NCBI GenBank assembly: GCA_029245025.1 | Contig: JAQWQC010000006.1 | Span: forward strand, 434,001 to 498,000 | Source: Rhodospirillaceae bacterium | GTDB lineage: Bacteria > Pseudomonadota > Alphaproteobacteria > Rhodospirillales > Rhodospirillaceae | Reading direction: 5' to 3' | Length of the DNA stretch: 64,000 nucleotides | Shown here: in pieces, positions 45,004-53,443 of the stretch | How positions within the stretch are numbered: the stretch's first letter is position 1 | How the letters are laid out: each line of letters opens with the position of its first letter | Translations under genes and position numbers: made by a program | The notes under the pieces: model-generated | Seen by the model: only the letters and a program-made list of their open reading frames with translations | Database searches by the model: none | Told to the model about the DNA's origin: nothing

Positions 45004-45911
45004 TCGTCTTCAGATGGCTTTGGTAAATTGCGCAAACGAAGACGGCGAATACGTCTCGGGTCGGCGTCAACAATCTCAAACTCTAATCCGTTATCATGGG
45101 TGACAAGCTCTCCTCGACTGGGGACGCGCCCGGTCAGGCGGATCACAAGTCCGCCTAGAGTGTCGTGTTCACTCATGTCGTCTTCGGAGAAAACGTTTCC
45201 ATAACGGGCGACAAACTCAATTAATGTTACTCGAGCATCCGCCATTATGGAACCATCAGCGCGATCAATAAGTTCAGGATCTTCATCTTCATCATGTTCG
45301 TCAGCGATCTCGCCGACAATCTGTTCAACCAAGTCTTCAATTGTGACCAGACCATCGATACCGCCATACTCATCGATAACCATTGCCATGTGGGTGCGCT
45401 TTAAACGCATGTCCAAGAGCAGATCTAAGACGCGCGCTGTCGGGGCGACAAAAATAACTGGCCGCATGGCTTTAGATAAATCGGTGACAACGTTGTCAGC
45501 TGGTTTTTGTTCGATAAGGGCATTGGCCAAGTCTTTGATGTGAACCATGCCGACCACTTCGTCGAGCGATCCACGAAAGACGGGAACGCGGGAATGACCT
45601 TCCTTGACAAGTAGTGCGACAACATCGACGATCGACGTCTGTAAGTCGACGGGCACGATGTCGGCCCGCGGCACCATTATTTTTTCAACGGTAACGTCTC
45701 GTTGGCTCAAGACATTCGACAGAAGTATCCGTTCGTGCGCATCGATTGCATCGTCTGTATCGGGCTGCTCTTCAATAAGCTCTTCAATAACTTCACGGAC
45801 GGAGCCTGTATCGCCACCGCCCGCCCCAAACCATCCGCGAATGTGCCCAATTATGGATAGGTCAGAGCCAGCCTTAGCCCGGTCTAAATCAGATTGGGAG
45901 CTCTCAGTCAT
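45000..45911 (-). CDS. CBS-domain/CorC_HlyC protein (hemolysin C-like)
   Basis: A 303-residue cytosolic protein with two CBS motifs (VTVEKIMVPRADIVPVD; FVAPTARVLDLLLDMRLKRTHMAMVIDEYGGIDGLVTIEDL, about 75-195) and a C-terminal CorC_HlyC domain (ADARVTLIEFV, LGGLVIRLTGRVPSRGE). In Gammaproteobacteria CorC (YbeX) is tied to Mg/Co homeostasis and ribosome biology. The order ybeY-corC-lnt is conserved, which favours the YbeX identity over a toxin. There is no N-terminal DUF21 membrane domain. Confidence 0.9.
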   Translation of the reverse strand: MTESSQSDLDRAKAGSDLSIIGHIRGWFGAGGGDTGSVREVIEELIEEQPDTDDAIDAHERILLSNVLSQRDVTVEKIMVPRADIVPVDLQTSIVDVVALLVKEGHSRVPVFRGSLDEVVGMVHIKDLANALIEQKPADNVVTDLSKAMRPVIFVAPTARVLDLLLDMRLKRTHMAMVIDEYGGIDGLVTIEDLVEQIVGEIADEHDEDEDPELIDRADGSIMADARVTLIEFVARYGNVFSEDDMSEHDTLGGLVIRLTGRVPSRGELVTHDNGLEFEIVDADPRRIRRLRLRNLPKPSEDE

Positions 45912-45915
45912 GACA

Positions 45916-46440
45916 TCAATCGCCAGTGGTATAGGGATCTGACAGGCCGAGGCTGGCCATACAGTTCACTTCCAATTGTTCCATCACAGCTGCGTCTTCC
46001 TCACATTCATGATCATACCCCAAAAGATGCAGAACACCATGGATGACCAAATGTATCATGTGGTCGGCGACAGTTTTGTCTTCTAGCTGGGCTTCTTTGG
46101 TGACGGTTTGCCAGGCCAGGATAATATCTCCGAGCAGCACTTCAGTGTCGGGAAACGGCACTTCGGTCTCTCCAGGAAAAGACAGCACATTTGTTGCCCT
46201 GTCTTTATTGCGGTAATCGCGATTTAGGCCACGGACCGTTTTATCATCACTGAGCAAGACGCTTACCTCTATGGGGCCCGGAAGTTTTCGAGACAAGATG
46301 TGTGAAGGGTCCAGCCCTTTCCTTCCCAAGGCCCAGGCTTTGCGCACGGCTTTGCGACTTAATTTTTCTGCGTCGGGAATAGCCGCCCGCCAGCTTTCGT
46401 GGTCAATACGCACGTCAGTGCGCAGTCTTGCCGCGCTCAT
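45916..46440 (-). CDS. ybeY: Endoribonuclease YbeY (rRNA maturation)
   Basis: A 174-residue zinc-dependent single-strand endoribonuclease for 16S 3'-end maturation and ribosome quality control. Signature: VHLLSDDKT-like VSVLLSDDKTVRGLNRDYRNKDRATNVLSFP near 60-90, then HLVIHGVLHLLGYDHE with the zinc-binding H-x3-H-x5-H (near 130-140). An extra N-terminal 40 residues is usual in alphaproteobacteria. It overlaps phoH by four bases and ends four bases before corC. Confidence 0.95.
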   Translation of the reverse strand: MSAARLRTDVRIDHESWRAAIPDAEKLSRKAVRKAWALGRKGLDPSHILSRKLPGPIEVSVLLSDDKTVRGLNRDYRNKDRATNVLSFPGETEVPFPDTEVLLGDIILAWQTVTKEAQLEDKTVADHMIHLVIHGVLHLLGYDHECEEDAAVMEQLEVNCMASLGLSDPYTTGD

Positions 46441-47432
46441 GACTTCTTTTTCGTCTCCGGCTTTTTATTCGTATTTAGCCGCGCGTCATGGGCGTCATAA
46501 GCCGTCACAATCTGGGTCACCAGATCATGTCGGACAACCTCGCGATGGGTAAAGGTAACGCGCCCAATTTCCTCAATCGGTTTGAGGATGTCGAGCGAAT
46601 CGCGCAGACCAGACTTAACGCCGAGCGGCAGGTCGACTTGACTCATATCACCGGTCACCACCATGCGCGAATTCTCCCCCATTCGAGTGAGGAACATCTT
46701 CATCTGAACGGGTGTTGTATTCTGCGCTTCATCTAAAATGACGAAGGCATTTGAAAGCGTTCGGCCGCGCATGAACGCCAGTGGCGCGACTTCGATTTCA
46801 CCGGATTCCAATAATTTAACAACCAGCTCACCGGGCATCATATCGTACAAGGCATCATATAGCGGGCGCAGGTAGGGATCGATTTTGTCCCGCATATCGC
46901 CGGGTAGGAATCCCAATCGCTCGCCGGCTTCGACAGCGGGCCGAGACAGAATGATGCGATCAACCTGTCCAGAAATTTTCATCTCAACGGCTTTGGCGAC
47001 CGCGATATATGTCTTCCCTGTCCCAGCCGGTCCGAGAGCAAAGACCAAAGGCTTTGCGTTTAAAGCGCCAAAAAAAGCGGCTTGCCCAGATGATCTTGGC
47101 CGGACATGTCGTTTACTGGTTCGAATGATCAACCCATCTTGATTGGCTGCTGTTGCCTGCCCGCCCTCTGCCAGTCGGGCCGCTCCATCCACATCGCCAT
47201 TCTCTATCACGTGCCCCGCCTCCAGGCGTGCATAAAGACTAACCAATGCTTGTCGAGCAGTCTCCGCCGGTCCAGTCGGCCCTTCAATTGTGACCGTATT
47301 GCCCCGCGTGTGAAGCGTAACGCCAAGGCGATTTTCGATTTGATCGAGATGGGAGTTATTTGGACCATATAGCTGCTGAATAAGTCCGTTGTCGTCGAAC
47401 TCACATGTCACCTGTGCGGTTGAGCCTGTCAA
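46437..47432 (-). CDS. phoH: PhoH-like ATPase
   Basis: A 331-residue P-loop protein of the PhoH/YbeZ family. An N-terminal KH-like part ([25 protein letters not shown]) comes first. The ATPase domain has [25 protein letters not shown] (Walker A near 135), [20 protein letters not shown], and [23 protein letters not shown] (Walker B). YbeZ works with YbeY in rRNA processing, so the adjacency is meaningful. The start is TTG (47432), overlapping the miaB stop as TTGA. Confidence 0.92.
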   Translation of the reverse strand: MTGSTAQVTCEFDDNGLIQQLYGPNNSHLDQIENRLGVTLHTRGNTVTIEGPTGPAETARQALVSLYARLEAGHVIENGDVDGAARLAEGGQATAANQDGLIIRTSKRHVRPRSSGQAAFFGALNAKPLVFALGPAGTGKTYIAVAKAVEMKISGQVDRIILSRPAVEAGERLGFLPGDMRDKIDPYLRPLYDALYDMMPGELVVKLLESGEIEVAPLAFMRGRTLSNAFVILDEAQNTTPVQMKMFLTRMGENSRMVVTGDMSQVDLPLGVKSGLRDSLDILKPIEEIGRVTFTHREVVRHDLVTQIVTAYDAHDARLNTNKKPETKKKS

Positions 47433-48856
47433 TGTGCGGCCTCTCGTGTTACCGCCGATTGTGTTTCTGACCCCTGCGCTGGGTCGATGGCGACGGCGGA
47501 CAAGCTGTTTGAGATTGTAGCCGTGATCTCGGTCATCACAATCATACCATGATCTGTCGCAGGCGCATCCAAATGAACCGGTTGCAAGTACGGGCTCCGG
47601 CCAACCATCTGACCGGCATGGCGCCCTGGCCCGGTTAGAAGAACTGGCAAGTGTTTTCCAACGCTGGCCGCATTAAAGGATTTTTGCTGTTGCGATAGAA
47701 GCGATTGAAGTGCGGATAACCGAGCGGCTTTTACATCATCAGGCACCTGATCAGAATCCTCGGCTGCTGGCGTGCCGGGCCGGGCGCTATATTTGAAGGA
47801 ATAGGCTTGAGCAAAGGTGATTTCTTCGATGAGTTTCATTGTATCTGCAAAATCAGCGTCGCTTTCGCCGGGAAACCCAACAATGAAATCTGATGACAGG
47901 GCAATGTCCGGGCGTCCCGCGCGCAAGCGCTCGATAATGCGGTAGTACATCTCGCGCGAATGGCCACGGTTCATGGCCTGAAGAATCCGATCTGAACCTG
48001 ATTGCACCGGCAGATGCAGATACGGCATGAGCGCTGGAACTGTGGCGTGGGTTTCAATCAAATCGTCGTCCATATCGCGTGGGTGCGATGTGGTGTAGCG
48101 AATGCGGTCGAGTCCGTCGATATCCGCGAGTGCTCGGATTAAGCGTCCAAGGGACCAAGTGCCTGTGCCACTGATGGCGCCGCCGTGATAGGCGTTGACG
48201 TTCTGGCCAAGCAACGTGATCTCTTTCACACCGTCGCGGACCAATCCGCGTGCCTCATCAACAACGGTTTTGGCTGACCGTGAATATTCAGCACCTCTGG
48301 TGTACGGCACCACGCAGAAGGTGCAGAATTTGTCACACCCTTCTTGCACGGATAGGAATGCTGTTGGCCCATCGGCTCGCGGCGGCGGCAGATGATCGAA
48401 TTTTGTGTCGGTGGGAAAATCTGTATCGAGCACGGCACCAGCACTACGGTGGGCGCGGGCAATCAGTTCGGGCAAGCGGTGTGTGGTTTGGGGTCCCATA
48501 ACAATATCGACAAACGGAGCTCGCGCGACCAAGGCGTCGCCTTCGGCCTGGGCGACGCAACCGGCAACGGCGATCAGTACCGGATCTTGATCTTTTGGGC
48601 GTGCGGTCTTGAGGGGCTTCAAGCGTCCCAGGTCGGAGAAAACTTTCTCAGCCGCTTTCTCACGAATGTGGCAAGTATTTAGGACCACGAGATCGGCATC
48701 GTCCGCCTGCTCACTTGTCTCATAGCCAAGCGGCGCTAAGACGTCCGCCATACGTGCGGAGTCATAGACATTCATTTGGCAGCCGTAGGTCTTGATGAAC
48801 AGCTTCTTGCGGCGAACCGACCCGCTGGGTGGGGTCTCAACTTGTTCTGGAGGCAT
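47429..48856 (-). CDS. miaB: tRNA-2-methylthio-N6-dimethylallyladenosine synthase
   Basis: A 475-residue radical-SAM methylthiotransferase acting on A37 of tRNAs. The N-terminal UPF0004 domain binds one cluster ([21 protein letters not shown] with Cys, [20 protein letters not shown]). The radical-SAM cluster is in [24 protein letters not shown] (CxxxCxxC, near 170). Further motifs are [38 protein letters not shown] and a C-terminal TRAM domain. The start is the ATG at 48856 after GGAGG-like bases. It heads miaB-phoH-ybeY-corC-lnt. Confidence 0.95.
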   Translation of the reverse strand: MPPEQVETPPSGSVRRKKLFIKTYGCQMNVYDSARMADVLAPLGYETSEQADDADLVVLNTCHIREKAAEKVFSDLGRLKPLKTARPKDQDPVLIAVAGCVAQAEGDALVARAPFVDIVMGPQTTHRLPELIARAHRSAGAVLDTDFPTDTKFDHLPPPRADGPTAFLSVQEGCDKFCTFCVVPYTRGAEYSRSAKTVVDEARGLVRDGVKEITLLGQNVNAYHGGAISGTGTWSLGRLIRALADIDGLDRIRYTTSHPRDMDDDLIETHATVPALMPYLHLPVQSGSDRILQAMNRGHSREMYYRIIERLRAGRPDIALSSDFIVGFPGESDADFADTMKLIEEITFAQAYSFKYSARPGTPAAEDSDQVPDDVKAARLSALQSLLSQQQKSFNAASVGKHLPVLLTGPGRHAGQMVGRSPYLQPVHLDAPATDHGMIVMTEITATISNSLSAVAIDPAQGSETQSAVTREAAH

Positions 48857-48917
48857 AGACTGGGTCTATACCGTCTTGTGCAGGGGAACGCAAAGCATCA
48901 AGTGGTCTGCATGAGTG

Positions 48918-49706
48918 TTACTGTTGCGGGGGCTGGCCAGAGAGGATTCTGTTAAAACCGACTTGCACCGCCTGTTTGGTGGCGACCGCCAAGGTTTTGC
49001 GATCCATTCCCGCGGAATTTTCGATTGGCGGTAATAACGCGATTTCAACGGTTGTTTGGCCAAGCTGCAGAAATCGCCATGCGTGGCTTATGAGCGGCAT
49101 ATCGCCGTACCAAGCAAAGAAGGCACGCCAACCAAACCCTATGGGCAGACCATTCAATCGGGTATAGGCGATCGTTGCAGGCTGGACTGTTATGCCTTCC
49201 ATGGCATGCGCCACGGTAAACAGGGCGCTTTTGAAGGGTAGGAGACGGTTGCCGGCCCCGGACGTAGCTTCGGGGAAAAAGACCAAGGTTCGGTTTTTGC
49301 CAAGACGGTCCGCCATATATTGACCGGCATCTAATGTCCGCGTCCGTAGGCGTTCGATGAAAACTGTGTCGCCTAGTTTTGCTAGGAGGCCGATAACCGG
49401 CCAGGATGCAACCTCTGCTTTAGAGACAAACTCAAGTTCAGCAACGGCTCCTAAGGCAAGGATATCAAGGTAAGAGATGTGGTTGCTAGCGATGAGCAGC
49501 GGGCGCGATCTATGAGGTTCGCCATGAACAATAACTACAATGCCGAAAATTCGACATAACCCACGATACAGAATGACCCGAATCCTTGCAAAGTCGGCGC
49601 GACAAATGGACAAGACGAAACATACTGTCGCTCCGGCCGTTGTCCAAAGAACTGCCAGGGCCACGCGCGTCGTTGCCAACACTAGACCAGCGAGGCCGCC
49701 GGTCAT
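48918..49706 (-). CDS. 1-acyl-glycerol-3-phosphate acyltransferase (PlsC-type)
   Basis: A 262-residue membrane acyltransferase. A hydrophobic N-terminus is followed by LIASNHISYLDILAL (HX4D-type catalytic box, near 80), VFIERLRTRTLDAG, and VFFPEATSGAGNRLLPFKSALF (the FPEGT-like acceptor box, here FPEAT). This suggests lysophosphatidic-acid acylation in phospholipid synthesis. The ATG at 49706 is taken; a TTG at 49730 would add eight residues and neither has a clear Shine-Dalgarno. Lies 60 bp upstream of miaB on the same strand. Confidence 0.88.
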   Translation of the reverse strand: MTGGLAGLVLATTRVALAVLWTTAGATVCFVLSICRADFARIRVILYRGLCRIFGIVVIVHGEPHRSRPLLIASNHISYLDILALGAVAELEFVSKAEVASWPVIGLLAKLGDTVFIERLRTRTLDAGQYMADRLGKNRTLVFFPEATSGAGNRLLPFKSALFTVAHAMEGITVQPATIAYTRLNGLPIGFGWRAFFAWYGDMPLISHAWRFLQLGQTTVEIALLPPIENSAGMDRKTLAVATKQAVQVGFNRILSGQPPQQ

Positions 49707-49852
49707 TTTTGCTACGGTAAAGGTGGTCAAGAGGCGTGCCTAAGTAAAGATGGTGGCATCTGCATCATCGGTTTGTTATCGCCGAGTTCATCGTACCCTC
49801 TCGATCATCCGTTGAGACAGAGCAACGACCATGCCCAATGTCACTTGAAGCG

Positions 49853-50284
49853 TTAGCTTTTATCCTTCGTGTCGTCGACGACGGCATACAACTCCAACCG
49901 ATGGTCGACGAGACGATACCCGTGAGCTTTGGCCACTTCAGCTTGAAGCCGCTCAATCTCTTCATTGCGAAACTCAATCACCTGGCCGGACTTAATATCG
50001 ATCAAATGATCATGATGGGTCGATGATGCTTCCTCATACCGTGCTCTACCGTCTCCGAAATCGTGGCGGGCAACGATTCCTGCGTCTTCAAAAAGACGCA
50101 TGGTGCGATATACGGTGGCAATACTGATACGTGGGTCCACTGCTGCTGATCGCCTATGAACTTCTTCGACGTCTGGGTGGTCATCAGCCCCAGACAGCAC
50201 CCGGGCGATAACCCGTCGTTGCTCGGTCATCTTCATGCCCTGGTCAATGCAGCGGCGTTCCAAAGGGGAAATTTCAGTGGTCAT
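49853..50284 (-). CDS. fur: Fur-family metal-responsive regulator
   Basis: A 143-residue Fur-type repressor. The winged helix has EQRRVIARVLSGADDHPDVEEVHRRSAAVDPRISIATVYRTMRLFEDAGIV (about 20-71), and the dimer/metal domain has HHDHLIDIKSGQVIEF. The Cys-x2-Cys pairs of enterobacterial Fur are missing, as in alphaproteobacterial Fur/Mur. In many alphaproteobacteria this protein senses manganese, with Irr/RirA for iron, so the metal here is uncertain. Upstream of rimI/tsaB in the genome order on the same strand, but 112 bp apart. Confidence 0.92.
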   Translation of the reverse strand: MTTEISPLERRCIDQGMKMTEQRRVIARVLSGADDHPDVEEVHRRSAAVDPRISIATVYRTMRLFEDAGIVARHDFGDGRARYEEASSTHHDHLIDIKSGQVIEFRNEEIERLQAEVAKAHGYRLVDHRLELYAVVDDTKDKS

Positions 50285-50396
50285 AAATGAGTCGCGGCGT
50301 TTCCTGTTGATCTCTCACTCTAGTTTAACGGCCTAACCAACGCCTGGGAAGTAAAGCTCGGTGACAACCGCTCATTACAGCGTTTGCCCTTGTAAT

Positions 50397-50876
50397 CTAG
50401 GGACTTAAAGACTTGGCCATCAGGATGGCATCCACGGCCTTACTTGTCCTGGCGTAATAGTTCGGGCGATGACCAGATGGCGCAAACCCGGCGGCCTTGT
50501 ACAAAGCAATTGCCGCGGTGTTGTCCTCCGCAACTTTAAGGTGAAGGGTGGCAACAGAGTTGCCCCGGCTTTCTGACAGTGCCTGCGCGACAAGCTTCCG
50601 CGCAAAGCCGCACCGGCGATGGGACGAAGCAACAGCCAAGGTCAAAATTTCTGATTCCTCTGCGGTCGTCTGTATCAGAATAAAGCCAATTGGCTCACTT
50701 TTAGTCGCGATCCATCCTGCTACGGTGGCCTTTGAAAGCAGGTCAAAAAACGCTTGAGCAGTCCACGGTGAGGCAAAACCGTCCTGATGTAAGGCAGCGA
50801 GGACATGGGCATGAGACGGGTTTATCCGCACAAGTTCAATGTCGTTAACTTTTATTGTCTTAGACGGTGAGGTCAC
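50397..50876 (-). CDS. rimI: Ribosomal-protein-alanine N-acetyltransferase (RimI-like)
   Basis: A 159-residue GNAT-fold acetyltransferase. The acetyl-CoA-binding region is seen in EILTLAVASSHRRCGFARKLVAQAL (R-x-x-G-x-A), followed by VATLHLKVAEDNTAAIALYKAAGFAPSGHRPNYYAR, typical of RimI. It would acetylate the N-terminus of S18 and possibly other proteins. GTG start at 50876 overlaps the stop of tsaB by four bases; the tsaB-rimI pairing is classical. Confidence 0.9.
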   Translation of the reverse strand: MTSPSKTIKVNDIELVRINPSHAHVLAALHQDGFASPWTAQAFFDLLSKATVAGWIATKSEPIGFILIQTTAEESEILTLAVASSHRRCGFARKLVAQALSESRGNSVATLHLKVAEDNTAAIALYKAAGFAPSGHRPNYYARTSKAVDAILMAKSLSP

Positions 50877-51535
50877 GGTCTTAGGCGCCCCCCATCTTTA
50901 GGGGCGGTGGCGTCCGGTGGTCTAACATAAATTGGACTTGGAGGAGTTTGCGGTATCGGTCGTGTTGCTGCTAAATTGGCAAGTACTGACGCGTTGGCGA
51001 CGGTGATCTCGCCAGGCACAACAGCGGAGTCGACATGAGGCTGAACCCGCACTGCGCCATCTCCCACCAAAACCCAAGGATGATTACCTAAAACGTCAGC
51101 GGCAGCCTCAGGTAACAAACAGGCTGGGGCAGCGGTTGCTATTCCGTTTACGTCGAAGCACTGCAAATAAACTTCTGCTCGCCGCGCATCAATGGCGACA
51201 GCAGTAGGTAGGCTGGTCGCGATCTGGCTTTCTGCAGCGATCACTTCCGTTGTGAGTAAGCCAATCACTGGATGCCCTGTCGCGATGCCAATCCCCCTCC
51301 CAGCTGCTAGCCCTACTCGTACTCCAGTGAAAGACCCAGGCCCGACCGCGACAGCAATACGATCAAGTTCCCCATAGGTGACACCGGCTTCGTTCATTGT
51401 TTTTTCTATAGCCGGGATCAACGCTTCCGCTTGGCCATGAACCATCAGATCATGAAACAGAGCCTTGGTCTCGCCGTCCTCACATACCGCGACGGAACAA
51501 GCGCTGGTCGTGGTATCAAAGGCGAGAACACGCAT
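50873..51535 (-). CDS. tsaB: tRNA t6A synthesis protein TsaB (YeaZ)
   Basis: A 220-residue ASKHA-fold protein partner of TsaD in making threonylcarbamoyladenosine 37 of tRNAs. Features: LAFDTTTSACSVAVCEDGE at the N-terminus, GELDRIAVAVGPGSFTGVRVGLAAGRGIGIATGHPVIG near 60-95, and AVAIDARRAEVYLQCF. TsaB usually lacks the metal-binding His pair of TsaD, as here. tsaD itself is at 55.7 kb. Divergent from the dipeptidase gene. Confidence 0.93.
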   Translation of the reverse strand: MRVLAFDTTTSACSVAVCEDGETKALFHDLMVHGQAEALIPAIEKTMNEAGVTYGELDRIAVAVGPGSFTGVRVGLAAGRGIGIATGHPVIGLLTTEVIAAESQIATSLPTAVAIDARRAEVYLQCFDVNGIATAAPACLLPEAAADVLGNHPWVLVGDGAVRVQPHVDSAVVPGEITVANASVLANLAATRPIPQTPPSPIYVRPPDATAPKDGGRLRP

Positions 51536-51615
51536 ATTGGAGACCTAAGGCGATAGAATAAGAAGGACGGGATGCGCTACCATACCCGCTCTCACAGACC
51601 GGAGAGTCATACTGA

Positions 51616-52170
51616 ATGCTTGTTGAGATTGCCTCACCTAAATTCGATGTCGATTTCGACATCGTCTATGCTACAGCAAACAATTTTACCGGTAAGCCCG
51701 TTTATGCTCGGCCGGGGTGTTATCTCCATATTGATGCGGCTGATCTCCTCCAGCGGGCGATCTCTCTGGCCAAACCATTTGGTTTGAGGCTCAAAGTGTT
51801 CGACGCTTTTCGTCCCTGCGAGGCCCAATGGGTTTTGTGGGACCACACGCCAGACCCTGATTTCCTGGCCCATCCGGAGCGCGGGTCTCCTCACTCCATG
51901 GGTGCGGCGGTAGATTTAACATTGGTCGATGGTGACGGCGCGGAACTGGATATGGGCACTGGCTTTGATGATTTTACGCCGCGTGCCTTCCATGGCGACC
52001 TCGATATATCTCCGATAGCTCAACGCAATCGCGCCATCTTGCTCGGTATTATGACGGCGGCGGGATGGGATTTTTTCCGTAATGAATGGTGGCACTATCA
52101 ACTGTTCAGTCCTCGGGACCGGTACCCCGTTCTCAGCGACGGCGATTCACCGGCACCCATGATGGGCTAG
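51616..52170 (+). CDS. ddpX: D-alanyl-D-alanine dipeptidase (VanX/DdpX-like)
   Basis: A 184-residue zinc metallopeptidase of family M15D. The zinc motif SPHSMGAAVDLTLVD (S-x-H-x-x-G-x-A-x-D, near 95) and the second site NEWWHYQLF (E-x-x-H, near 155) are present. LKVFDAFRPCEAQW near 58 carries the catalytic Arg. In non-resistant bacteria such enzymes salvage D-Ala-D-Ala from cell-wall turnover. No van-type regulator, ligase or transporter is adjacent, so drug resistance is not implied. GGAGAG lies nine bases before the ATG. No signal peptide is seen. Confidence 0.9.
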   Translation: MLVEIASPKFDVDFDIVYATANNFTGKPVYARPGCYLHIDAADLLQRAISLAKPFGLRLKVFDAFRPCEAQWVLWDHTPDPDFLAHPERGSPHSMGAAVDLTLVDGDGAELDMGTGFDDFTPRAFHGDLDISPIAQRNRAILLGIMTAAGWDFFRNEWWHYQLFSPRDRYPVLSDGDSPAPMMG

Positions 52171-52189
52171 TGCGGTTCGCCTCTTTTCG

Positions 52190-53440
52190 TTACCCCAACT
52201 GCGCTAACAAATTTGCGATTGACGTCGGCGCGGGTAAATTCTTGGCAGAGCTTCGCCATTCCAACGCAATGATAAGGCATTGCGTTGCGGCTTTGGTATC
52301 ACCGCTCTCACCAATTTCCACCTGAGCCATCAACGCTGCTGCTCTGGACCGGGATGAAGCTGCTGTGCCTTTATCTAGAAGCGGTTCGAGTCGGCTCCGG
52401 GCCTGCCCCCAAAGCTCCGCGCTTAACGCGCTTTCACCTTGTGCCAGTCGGCTTTCAGGATGGTCTGGATTACCTGCAACCAATTTCTCTATCCGACCAG
52501 CGCGCGCTAACGCGGCTTCGCCAGGCGCCAACTGTAAGTAGGCGGATAGCAAACTGGGATGCGGATTGGCTGCCCAGGCTTTTTCTAATTCTACGGACGC
52601 TTTCCTCGCTTTCCCATCAGCGGATATGGCACGCGCTAGAATTGCCGATGCATCAGCGCGCGCCGGCTCAGCGGTTATCGCTTTATGCGCCCATTTGATG
52701 GCTGCGGCTGGTTCATGATTTGACAGATAATTAGTTGCCGCACGGACACAAGCTTCAGCTTTTAGCTTCGCTTGCTCCGCAACACTGATTACGCTTGGGA
52801 CGTCCTTGCGTTCCAAGGTTTTTAACAGGCCCTCCCATTTACCCAAGGCCGTTTGAAGGTCGAGAACATTAATGAGCGCCCAGCGGGGTGACGCTTTTCG
52901 GTCAAGGGCTCGAGCCGCGTGGACTAAAGCGCCGTCGAGATCACCCGATGCTTTCGCTGCTTCAGTTAAGTCACGTAGAGCGGCCAGCTCTGTAGTCGGA
53001 TCGGCCAACAGCTTTCGCGCATCAGCTGAGGCGGTTTTCATATCACCCAGCATACGCGCGGTTTGTTGTTCAAGAAGCTGAACAACAGCGTGATCTGGAA
53101 AGGTATTCTTTGCTTCCCGGGCCCCTTTTTGTGCGGCCGTCGCGTCGCCTCCGAGAACAGCGGCATACCCAGCAGCCAGACTCTTTAATCCGCGGCTGGT
53201 GCGTTTATCTTTGAGCGAGTCTCGGTAAGCCCAGCTGGCGCCGAAAAGCGTGCTCCATAGGCGAATGAAGAATGTTCCGACCACCAAAAGACCGACCACA
53301 GAAACAAATAGCATCGCAACAGAAGTCTCTATGCGGTACCCCAGCCACTCGAAAGTCATGCGCCCTGGTTCGTCAGCTAGCCAGACAGAAACTGTGACCA
53401 AGACCACCAGGCTCATCAAATACAAAATAATTTTGACCAT
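52190..53440 (-). CDS. hemY: HemY-type inner-membrane TPR protein
   Basis: A 416-residue protein. Two N-terminal membrane helices (IILYLMSLVVLVTVSVWLA; SVAMLFVSVVGLLVVGTFFIRLW) are followed by TPR-like helices (SLAAGYAAVLGGDATAAQKGAREAK; LGDMKTASADARKLL; SGDLDGALVHAARALD). This is the HemY_N arrangement, a protein co-encoded with late haem genes in proteobacteria; its role is unclear and it is not protoporphyrinogen oxidase. It starts three bases after the hemD-mic60 stop, so the two are co-translated. Confidence 0.88.
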   Translation of the reverse strand: MVKIILYLMSLVVLVTVSVWLADEPGRMTFEWLGYRIETSVAMLFVSVVGLLVVGTFFIRLWSTLFGASWAYRDSLKDKRTSRGLKSLAAGYAAVLGGDATAAQKGAREAKNTFPDHAVVQLLEQQTARMLGDMKTASADARKLLADPTTELAALRDLTEAAKASGDLDGALVHAARALDRKASPRWALINVLDLQTALGKWEGLLKTLERKDVPSVISVAEQAKLKAEACVRAATNYLSNHEPAAAIKWAHKAITAEPARADASAILARAISADGKARKASVELEKAWAANPHPSLLSAYLQLAPGEAALARAGRIEKLVAGNPDHPESRLAQGESALSAELWGQARSRLEPLLDKGTAASSRSRAAALMAQVEIGESGDTKAATQCLIIALEWRSSAKNLPAPTSIANLLAQLG

Positions 53441-53443
53441 GGC

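Noticed and set aside
51616-52170. Vancomycin-resistance locus suggested by VanX-like gene
   Set aside because: No vanH, vanA or vanRS homologues nearby; family members with cell-wall recycling roles are common.
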